Below are positions 7,955 to 13,712 of a stretch of DNA of 21,142 nt, piece after piece (position 1 is the first letter of the stretch; every line of letters begins with the position of its first letter). The DNA lies in NCBI GenBank assembly GCA_009839635.1, contig VXPJ01000084.1:1-21142 (forward strand), read 5' to 3'. This DNA is from Pseudomonadota bacterium. GTDB lineage: Bacteria > Pseudomonadota > Gammaproteobacteria > UBA4575. The position numbers were made by a program, and so were the translations under genes. The notes under the pieces were generated by a model. The model saw only the letters and a list, made by a program, of their open reading frames with translations, did not search any database and had not been told where the DNA came from.

Positions 7955-8842
7955 CTACCGGTGCCTGCCTTGCAGCCGGTCGACCGGTATCCTGACCTCG
8001 TTGTCGTCTGCTGTTTCTTGCGCAGGGTTGGCCGACTTGCGGGCATACCCGTAAATCACTTCGTAGCTTGCCGGGAGCATGCCGTTGTCCAGACGGTACT
8101 CTTCGTACGCCTGCACGAGCATGCGGTATTTCTGTCTGCCCATCAGCCCTGGAGCCGTGGCATGCGTGGAGCCAAATTTTCCACGGCTGCCGGTGTTTTT
8201 CAGGTCCTGCAACAACTGCGGCAGGGATTGATATTGAATATCGATCATCTCCATGTCAACGACCGGGTCAGTGAAATGTTCTGCTAGCAGCATGTCTCCG
8301 ATATGGTGCATGTCGACAAACTCGTGCACATGCCGGTAATCGTCCAGTCCTGCAAAACTGTCGCGCAACTGGTGCAGAGTATCCGGCCCGAATGTGGAAA
8401 ATATCAGCACACCGTCGAGGCGCAGCACTCGCATGCATTCGGAAAATACCTGCGGCAGGCTCACACACCACTGAAACGTTGAGGAAGAAAAAACCAGGTC
8501 GACCGATCCATCTGCAAAAGGCAGCTGTTCTGCATCATTGCACACGAGTGCATTCGTGTACTCGGCATCGTGATGTCGTCGACACCACAACAGCATGGGC
8601 AAGGCAAGATCGCAGGCAACCATTGAACTGTTGGGAAAACGAGAAGCGAGACCCTTCAGGCTGCGACCGGTTGCAGTTCCGACATCAAGCACACGCCGAG
8701 GTTGCAGCTTGAGCATGTCCACGCGTTCAAGAGTGCGTTCACACACCTCGTGTTGCAGCACTGCAGCAGTATCGTAACTGGCAACAGCTTTCGAGAAATC
8801 ATCGCGCACACGCTGCTTTTTTATGTCCGCATGCTCACTCAT
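7955..8842 (-). CDS. bioC: malonyl-ACP O-methyltransferase BioC
   Basis: BioC uses SAM to methylate the free carboxyl of malonyl-ACP, so that fatty acid synthesis can extend it to pimeloyl-ACP methyl ester for biotin. The 295-aa sequence has SAM motif I LDVGTATGRS (52-61), the post-I acidic stretch VACDLALPM, motif II around DGSVDLVFSSSTFQW and the C-terminal YEVIYGYA segment typical of BioC. Near the start, DDFSKAVASYDTAA matches the conserved BioC N-terminus and supports the chosen ATG. That ATG overlaps the end of bioH by 8 nt, so the two are translationally coupled. No bioD follows, unlike many bioBFHCD clusters. Confidence 0.93.
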   Translation of the reverse strand: MSEHADIKKQRVRDDFSKAVASYDTAAVLQHEVCERTLERVDMLKLQPRRVLDVGTATGRSLKGLASRFPNSSMVACDLALPMLLWCRRHHDAEYTNALVCNDAEQLPFADGSVDLVFSSSTFQWCVSLPQVFSECMRVLRLDGVLIFSTFGPDTLHQLRDSFAGLDDYRHVHEFVDMHHIGDMLLAEHFTDPVVDMEMIDIQYQSLPQLLQDLKNTGSRGKFGSTHATAPGLMGRQKYRMLVQAYEEYRLDNGMLPASYEVIYGYARKSANPAQETADDNEVRIPVDRLQGRHR

Positions 8843-9605
8843 GGATTTTCCTTTGGGCTACCCACTGCAAAAACTGTTCGGGATGTGAAACAAACGGAGC
8901 ATGCCCGGCCTTTGGAATGCGCTCGACTCGCGCATGCTGCCAAATGCGATTCGTGCCCTCGGCGGCGGCGACAGGCAACACCTGATCCTCCTCACCATGA
9001 AGTAAGTCTACAGGCAGATGCGAAAACCTGCTGTCAGAGCGCAGATCGACCTGCTCCAGCCATTTCAAACCCCAGGCGATATTCCTAGTATGGACGGGTG
9101 AACTGGACAAGGCGCTGCGCAATGCAACAAGCGTGGGTTTTGCGTGTTCGCTGTTGATGGCCTGCAGCGAACAGAATTTTTTCAGGGTCCGCTGTGGGGC
9201 CTTCGAAAACTGCCGCGAAAAATCCAGCAATTCCGTCTGTGCCATGCCATGTGGCCACTCCTGTGTCGCAGTGAATCTTGGTGCACTTGAAACGAGCATC
9301 ACATCGACCACCCGATCAGGATACTGCCTGGCATACAGCAAGGCCCACAGCCCCCCCAAGGACCAGCCGAGGAAGCTGGCAGCAGGGGGTAACACGTCGG
9401 CAAGCAACTGCATCCCCTGTTCGGTACTGCAATCCCAGTGCATGGCGTGACTGTGTCCGTGTCCCGGCAGATCGACGCACCAGACTTGATATTTCAAGGC
9501 CAGATCGCCGGCCACCTTGTGCCAGATTTTCGAACTCGACCCCCATCCATGCAACAATACAAGATTCGGACCTTGGCCAGATTTTGAACAATACAGTTTT
9601 GACAC
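8835..9605 (-). CDS. bioH: pimeloyl-ACP methyl ester carboxylesterase BioH
   Basis: BioH removes the methyl ester from pimeloyl-ACP methyl ester and so ends the BioC-initiated elongation in biotin synthesis. It is an alpha/beta hydrolase of 256 aa. The nucleophile Ser82 lies in GWSLGG, the acid is Asp207 (HGEED) and the base is His235 (AGHAPF); length and all three positions equal those of E. coli BioH, which makes this assignment firm. The N-terminal LVLLHGWG gives the oxyanion site. The start is GTG at 9603-9605, with GAGG four bases upstream. It begins only 10 bp from the divergent plsY start, so its promoter must lie within plsY coding sequence. Confidence 0.95.
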   Translation of the reverse strand: MSKLYCSKSGQGPNLVLLHGWGSSSKIWHKVAGDLALKYQVWCVDLPGHGHSHAMHWDCSTEQGMQLLADVLPPAASFLGWSLGGLWALLYARQYPDRVVDVMLVSSAPRFTATQEWPHGMAQTELLDFSRQFSKAPQRTLKKFCSLQAINSEHAKPTLVALRSALSSSPVHTRNIAWGLKWLEQVDLRSDSRFSHLPVDLLHGEEDQVLPVAAAEGTNRIWQHARVERIPKAGHAPFVSHPEQFLQWVAQRKIHE

Positions 9606-9615
9606 GGTACCTCGG

Positions 9616-10218
9616 ATGGGTGTAATCCTTCTTCAGATCGCAGCGGTCATTGCGGCATATCTACTGGGCTCAATCAACAGCGCAGTGCTGTCCAGCAAGG
9701 CCCTGCGTCTGCCCGACCCGAGGACTGCAGGATCCGGTAACCCCGGCGCCACCAATGTGTTGCGCGTGGGCAGCATACCGGCTGCAGCGATCACGCTGCT
9801 GGGCGATCTCCTGAAAGGCTATCTGCCGGTTCTGCTGACCACCGTGCTCACGGACGACCCTCGGCTGGTGGCGGCAGTGGGCCTGGCGGCACTGCTGGGT
9901 CATATCTTCCCAGTCTATTATCACTTTCGGGGCGGCAAAGGGGTAGCGACCACATTGGGTGTGCTGCTGGCCATGGACTGGCTACTTGGGGTGCTGTGGG
10001 CCCTGGTCTGGCTGGCCACTGCCTTGGTATTCAGGTATTCGTCCGTGGCCGCCATGACCGCCATGTCGGTCACCCTGGGCCTCGTGCTTGTCACGCCGTC
10101 GGAACAAATGTGGACAGCTGGTGCCCTTGTGGTCATCACCGCCTTGATCTTCTGGCGGCATATCAGCAACATCCGTGACCTGCTTGCAGGTAAGGAGACC
10201 CGGTTGGGGGAGGATTAG
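9616..10218 (+). CDS. plsY: acyl-phosphate:glycerol-3-phosphate acyltransferase PlsY
   Basis: PlsY transfers an acyl group from acyl-phosphate to glycerol-3-phosphate, the first step of phospholipid synthesis. The 200-aa protein is very hydrophobic, with about five membrane spans, and holds the family motifs SGNPGATN (40-47) and GHIFPVYYHFRGGKGVAT. I start at the ATG at 9616 because it opens directly into the first membrane helix (MGVILLQIAAVIAAYLLGSI); the frame stays open upstream but only across bioH antisense sequence. No good Shine-Dalgarno sequence precedes it. Its stop codon directly abuts the tsaD stop codon (10218/10219). PlsY next to tsaD is common in gammaproteobacteria. Confidence 0.95.
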   Translation: MGVILLQIAAVIAAYLLGSINSAVLSSKALRLPDPRTAGSGNPGATNVLRVGSIPAAAITLLGDLLKGYLPVLLTTVLTDDPRLVAAVGLAALLGHIFPVYYHFRGGKGVATTLGVLLAMDWLLGVLWALVWLATALVFRYSSVAAMTAMSVTLGLVLVTPSEQMWTAGALVVITALIFWRHISNIRDLLAGKETRLGED

Positions 10219-11229
10219 TCAGATTTCTTCGAGCGCCCAGCGAGGCTGAACCCGGATCTGCAGCGGCTCCCGGCTTCCGCTTTGCAGCCTCAACAGACCC
10301 AACTGTGCAACCATGGCAGCATTGTCCGTGCAGAATTCTGGAGCCGGAAAGATCACCTTCACGTCTTGCTCGCCCAGTCGCTGCATCAGCTGTTGGCGCA
10401 GCTTCTGATTTGCACCGACGCCCCCCGCCACGACCAGCGTCTTCGCACCCGTGTGCTCGATCGCACGCGTGGACTTGATTCTCAGGGTGTCCACAACCGC
10501 ATCCTCGAAAGCACGCGCCACATCGGCACGGGCTTGGTGATCCGGCTTTGCAAGACCTTTCAGGGTGTTCAGCACATGAGTCTTCAGCCCGCTGAAACTG
10601 AAATCAAGCCCTGCACGGTTTACCATCGGGCGGGGAAATACGAAGCGCTCCGGGTCGCCCTGCCTAGCCAGTCGCTGGATCTGCGGCCCGCCCGGGTAAC
10701 CTAGACCCAGCATCAACGCCACTTTGTCAAAAGCCTCGCCGACGGCATCGTCAATGCTCTCTCCCAGCACGGCATAGCGTGCAACCGAACGGACCTCGAC
10801 CAGCAAGGTATGTCCTCCCGAGACCAGCAACGCTACATACGGGTAGTCGGGGGCGGCATCTTCCAGCAAAGGTGCGAGCAAGTGGGCCTCCATGTGATGA
10901 ACCGCCACGGCAGGCTTGTCGAGCGCAAAGGCCAGGGCACGGCCCAGTCCTGCGCCCACCATCAGGGCTCCCATCAATCCCGGCCCCGAGGTATAGGCCA
11001 CAGCATCGATGTCCTCTCTCAGAGACAGTCGTGCTGCGCGCATTGTGGTCTGGATCAGGGGCCCGAGCTTTCGGATATGATCGCGTGAGGCCAGTTCCGG
11101 AACCACGCCCCCGTATTCGCTGTGCAGGGCAGACTGCGAATACAGATGGTGGGCCAGCAGTCCCTGGCGTTCACAGATCACGGCAACGGCGGTTTCGTCG
11201 CAAGAGGTTTCAATGCCCAGTACTCGCAT
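10219..11229 (-). CDS. tsaD: tRNA N6-adenosine threonylcarbamoyltransferase TsaD
   Basis: TsaD makes t6A37 in ANN-decoding tRNAs together with TsaB, TsaE and TsaC. The 336-aa protein has the ASKHA fold: IETSCDETAVAV at the N-terminus, the metal-binding HMEAH (H112, H116), SGGHT, GEAFDKVA, FSFSGLKT, AGGVGANQKLR and the metal-ligand region CTDNAAM. The ATG at 11227-11229 gives the standard N-terminus MRVLGIETS; the frame stays open 32 codons further upstream but that part has no family similarity that I can see. rpsU is divergent on the far side of a 384-bp intergenic region. Confidence 0.96.
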   Translation of the reverse strand: MRVLGIETSCDETAVAVICERQGLLAHHLYSQSALHSEYGGVVPELASRDHIRKLGPLIQTTMRAARLSLREDIDAVAYTSGPGLMGALMVGAGLGRALAFALDKPAVAVHHMEAHLLAPLLEDAAPDYPYVALLVSGGHTLLVEVRSVARYAVLGESIDDAVGEAFDKVALMLGLGYPGGPQIQRLARQGDPERFVFPRPMVNRAGLDFSFSGLKTHVLNTLKGLAKPDHQARADVARAFEDAVVDTLRIKSTRAIEHTGAKTLVVAGGVGANQKLRQQLMQRLGEQDVKVIFPAPEFCTDNAAMVAQLGLLRLQSGSREPLQIRVQPRWALEEI

Positions 11230-11378
11230 GCAGACAGCTTGGTGTGATTCGTTTCGGCAAACATAGCATGTATTTTGTCGGCTGTTCACAGAACCTGTAA
11301 CAAGGCACGAAAGAATGGATTTCACTTCTCCCGGTCTGGTTTGCAGTCCAAATTGCTCGTTATTAGTCTCCTTTTGCC

Positions 11379-11504
11379 ATGCAAATAATACCTTTCATGA
11401 AGAAACCGCTTTCACTTGCTTTTAGAACAATCGTCAGATGGTTCACGCGGACTGTTCTTCTCCTTGGCATGGTCATACTCATGGCAAATCCACAAAATCC
11501 TTGA
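11379..11504 (+). CDS. possible small membrane protein, 41 aa (unrecognised)
   Basis: The short ORF runs from ATG 11379 to TGA 11504. A second in-frame ATG at 11397 would give 35 aa starting MKKPLSLAFRTIVRW. The peptide has a basic N-terminal half (KK, R, R, R) followed by a hydrophobic run TVLLLGMVILMA, the pattern of a single-span N-in membrane peptide or a signal-like sequence. Against it, neither ATG has a clear Shine-Dalgarno sequence and no promoter is obvious. I do not recognise a family. It could be a chance ORF in AT-rich spacer. Confidence 0.25.
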   Translation: MQIIPFMKKPLSLAFRTIVRWFTRTVLLLGMVILMANPQNP

Positions 11505-11539
11505 GAGAACCGAATAGATTGTTTTTGCTCAAAATATAT

Positions 11540-11567
11540 TTGAAATATAGGAACCTGCCGGTATAAT
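11540..11567 (+). promoter_or_regulatory. strong sigma-70-type promoter for rpsU
   Basis: TTGAAA (11540-11545), a 16-bp spacer and a perfect TATAAT (11562-11567) lie 46 bp before the rpsU start, in AT-rich DNA. Transcription would begin near 11574 and give a leader of about 40 nt with AGGA-type ribosome-binding sequence. This is the best promoter match in the window, as expected for a ribosomal protein gene. Confidence 0.8.
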
Positions 11568-11613
11568 CGCGGTTCTTTTTGGTTTGAGCATCTTAGGATC
11601 AGGACAGTATTGA

Positions 11614-11829
11614 ATGCCCGGTGTACGTGTAAAAGAAAATGAACCGTTCGATTTTGCCTTGCGGCGATTTCGACGCTCCTGCGAAAAAGCAGGAATCATT
11701 ACTGAAGTACGCCGACGCGAATACTATGAAAAGCCTACCGAGGTCCGCAAACGCAAAGCGGCAGCTGCGGTCAAGCGCAACCTGAAGCGCGTAGCACGAA
11801 CCAGCCTGCGACGACGGCGGCTTTACTGA
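11614..11829 (+). CDS. rpsU: 30S ribosomal protein S21
   Basis: S21 is a small basic protein of the 30S platform near the 16S rRNA 3' end. The 71-aa length and sequence fit the gammaproteobacterial form: MPGVRVKENEPFDFALRRFRRSCEKAG at the N-terminus, the YEKPTEVRKRKAAAAVKR segment, and an Arg-rich tail. In many gammaproteobacteria rpsU leads the macromolecular synthesis operon with dnaG and rpoD; here the next gene is hemE, so that operon is split or rearranged. Confidence 0.97.
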   Translation: MPGVRVKENEPFDFALRRFRRSCEKAGIITEVRRREYYEKPTEVRKRKAAAAVKRNLKRVARTSLRRRRLY

Positions 11830-11860
11830 ATCCCTTCAGAGCCGTAACCCCGATGATATG

Positions 11861-11931
11861 CCCGCACTGCGGGTTGCGATGGACAGCGAACGGCTTCGCT
11901 CTGGTTCTAAATCCCTGTTTGCCGCTATACT
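11861..11931 (+). promoter_or_regulatory. hairpins and -10-like box between rpsU and hemE
   Basis: The 111-bp gap holds two short perfect hairpins, CCCGC/GCGGG (11861-11865 and 11869-11873) and AGCGAA/TTCGCT (11885-11890 and 11895-11900), neither followed by a T run. TATACT (11926-11931) is a good -10 match with no clear -35 box. If used, transcription would begin only a few bases before the hemE ATG at 11941. The hairpins may separate rpsU from hemE transcription. Confidence 0.35.
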
Positions 11932-11940
11932 CAAAGCGCC

Positions 11941-13002
11941 ATGCCGCCCCTACAAAACGATGTTCTGATCCGGGCACTGCTCAAAAAACCGGTCCCGCGC
12001 ACACCCCTTTGGATCATGCGCCAAGCAGGCCGCTATCTGCCAGAATACCGGGCCACACGCAAGCAAGCCGGTGGATTCCTGACCCTTTGCAAAACTCCGG
12101 AACTGGCGTGTGAGGTCACGCTGCAGCCGGTAGAGCGTTTCGATCTCGATGCGGCAATCCTGTTTTCGGATATCCTGACCATTCCGGACGCGATGGGACT
12201 GGGCCTTTCCTTTAGTGAAGGTGAGGGACCGCGGTTTTCAAGACCCGTATCAAGCATGAAAGACGTGGAGCGCATCGCCCGCACCCGACCCATGGATGGC
12301 CTGGGATACGTATGCGATGCGGTGCGCATGATCCGGCATGAACTGAACGGACGGGTTCCGCTGATCGGATTCACCGGTAGTCCATGGACGCTTGCTACCT
12401 ACATGGTGGAGGGCGAAACCAGCCGTGAGTTCCGCAAAATCAAGAGCCTGCTCTACACTCAGCCGGACATACTAGAACGCCTGCTCGAGATTCTGAGCCA
12501 GGCGGCGGCCGACTATCTGTCGGCTCAGATCCATGCTGGCGCACAGGCCGTGATGGTCTTTGACACCTGGGGCGGCGTGCTATCGCGGGATGCCTACCTG
12601 AAATACTCCCTAGGACCCATGCAGCACATTGTCTCGGAACTGTTGCGACTCGAGACGCCACATACGGTCCCAATCATTTTGTTCACCAAAGGGGTCGGGC
12701 ATGAATTGGCCGACCTAGCGGCCAGCGGGTGCCATGCGGTGGGGCTGGACTGGACCATGGAACTCGATCAGGCCCGGGCACAGGTCGGTTCAAGAGTCGC
12801 GTTGCAGGGCAACCTGGACCCAGCTGTACTGTATGCTCCGGATGCGGTCATCCGGCGTGAGGTGCAGAAAGTGCTGGAAAAATACGGCCAAGGCAGCGGT
12901 CATGTCTTTAACCTAGGCCATGGCATACAGCAATACGTGCAACCGGAAAAAGTCACAGTGCTGGTGGATGCGGTCAGGGAGTTCAGCCCCGCCTATCACT
13001 AG
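11941..13002 (+). CDS. hemE: uroporphyrinogen decarboxylase HemE
   Basis: HemE decarboxylates the four acetate side chains of uroporphyrinogen III to give coproporphyrinogen III in heme synthesis. The 353-aa length is normal. Visible motifs are the substrate-binding MRQAGRYLPEYR (26-37), FSDIL with the catalytic Asp (D77), GFTGSPWTLATYMVEG, FDTWGGVL, LQGNLDPAVLYA and FNLGHGI. The N-terminus aligns in length with E. coli HemE (MPPLQNDVLIRALLKK), so the ATG is right even though no Shine-Dalgarno sequence precedes it (see the -10-like box entry). It supplies the heme that ctaA later converts to heme A, but the two genes are not co-transcribed. Confidence 0.97.
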   Translation: MPPLQNDVLIRALLKKPVPRTPLWIMRQAGRYLPEYRATRKQAGGFLTLCKTPELACEVTLQPVERFDLDAAILFSDILTIPDAMGLGLSFSEGEGPRFSRPVSSMKDVERIARTRPMDGLGYVCDAVRMIRHELNGRVPLIGFTGSPWTLATYMVEGETSREFRKIKSLLYTQPDILERLLEILSQAAADYLSAQIHAGAQAVMVFDTWGGVLSRDAYLKYSLGPMQHIVSELLRLETPHTVPIILFTKGVGHELADLAASGCHAVGLDWTMELDQARAQVGSRVALQGNLDPAVLYAPDAVIRREVQKVLEKYGQGSGHVFNLGHGIQQYVQPEKVTVLVDAVREFSPAYH

Positions 13003-13042
13003 CCGTTACAACCCCGGCGAATGCACCGGAGCCGGATCGAAG

Positions 13043-13098
13043 CTGCAGGCCGACGCAGTGTCCCTGCCTGCAGTAAAAAAGTACCGCGGCGTTTTTAC
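13043..13098. terminator. inverted repeats between convergent hemE and the 203-aa gene
   Basis: CTGCAGGC (13043-13050) pairs with GCCTGCAG (13066-13073), with a 3-bp GAC/GTC extension inside the loop. Overlapping it, GTAAAAA (13073-13079) pairs with TTTTTAC (13092-13098) around a CCGCGG core. The second arm touches the stop codon of the minus-strand gene. A-run, GC core and T-run on both strands suggest a two-way terminator between convergent genes, but the stem is not strongly GC-rich. Confidence 0.4.
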
Positions 13099-13706
13099 AG
13101 AACCTTGCTGCGGGCTTGTCCCAGCAGGCTGGCCAGCGCCTTTCCGTTCATTCTTTGCGCACTGCGGTGATGCGTCTTGCTTTTTGGAGGCTGGTGCTGC
13201 TGGCGCAAGCTGAAAACAGTGACATCAATTTCATGCTCACGGTAAGTAAACACCAGAACGGGCAGGCAGGTGTAGTGGCGGTTTTGCCTGAAATGCCGGT
13301 CTGCCAGCTGCACGGCCAGGCCACGTCGCTGCAGCACCGCCAAGACTTCTTCAGGGCAGTCACAGGAGACGTGCAGGCTGATTGGTGTTTTTGCACCTGC
13401 AGTGCCTTCCAGCACGGGACCGGTCAGGTAGGGGTGATACGGAGTCAGCCAGTTCATCACGGTCAGTGCAGTACACCGCAAGTTTCGAAGGATTCCCTCA
13501 TGATCTGGTAAAAACGTCCGTGTAAATGAACGGATGGCGGACTCGATCTCGACATTGCTGGGAAGTGCTACGCCCTGCAGTGCATGCAAGCGCTCGCGTG
13601 CCTTGCACTTGGCTTTCTGGTAGTCGCGCACTCCTTCGGTGACAATGATCCTGGCAGCCTCTTGGGCGAGCTTCTGCCGAAGCCGGTCCTGTTTTCTTAC
13701 AGCCAC
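13095..13706 (-). CDS. conserved protein of unknown function, nucleotidyltransferase-like
   Basis: This 203-aa soluble protein has no assigned function that I can name. The N-terminal part (about 1-50: KLAQEAARIIVTEGVRDYQKAKCKARERL) is basic and helical; the centre (PYHPYLTGPVLEGTAGAKTPISLHV) recalls the start of a pol-beta-like nucleotidyltransferase domain, but the G-S and D-x-D catalytic pattern is not intact. I recall similar proteins in other proteobacteria, but I cannot check that here. The gene begins with GTG, in frame with mrcA and only two codons after the mrcA stop, with no Shine-Dalgarno sequence, so translation probably depends on mrcA (re-initiation or read-through). That couples it to cell-wall synthesis by position only. 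Confidence 0.75.
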   Translation of the reverse strand: MAVRKQDRLRQKLAQEAARIIVTEGVRDYQKAKCKARERLHALQGVALPSNVEIESAIRSFTRTFLPDHEGILRNLRCTALTVMNWLTPYHPYLTGPVLEGTAGAKTPISLHVSCDCPEEVLAVLQRRGLAVQLADRHFRQNRHYTCLPVLVFTYREHEIDVTVFSLRQQHQPPKSKTHHRSAQRMNGKALASLLGQARSKVL

Positions 13707-13712
13707 GATTTT

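Larger units (their letters stand above)
11230..11613. other. intergenic region between divergent tsaD and rpsU
   Basis: This 384-bp stretch becomes clearly AT-richer than its surroundings from about 11380. It must hold the tsaD promoter (minus) and holds the rpsU promoter (plus, separate entry). A possible 41-aa membrane peptide is encoded at 11379-11504 (separate entry). For tsaD I see only a poor match (GTGAAC, 18 bp, TATGTT on the minus strand). No tRNA or convincing terminator is seen. Confidence 0.6.

Noticed and set aside
11240..11390. Minus-strand AGGAG followed by a TTG start upstream of tsaD
   Set aside because: The spacing to TTG is too long and the resulting reading frame ends after about ten codons.
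11853..11940. Short ORF beginning MICPHCGLRW, resembling a zinc knuckle, between rpsU and hemE
   Set aside because: Only one CxxC pair, no ribosome-binding site, and the frame runs on into hemE out of phase. It also overlaps the hairpins. Most likely chance.
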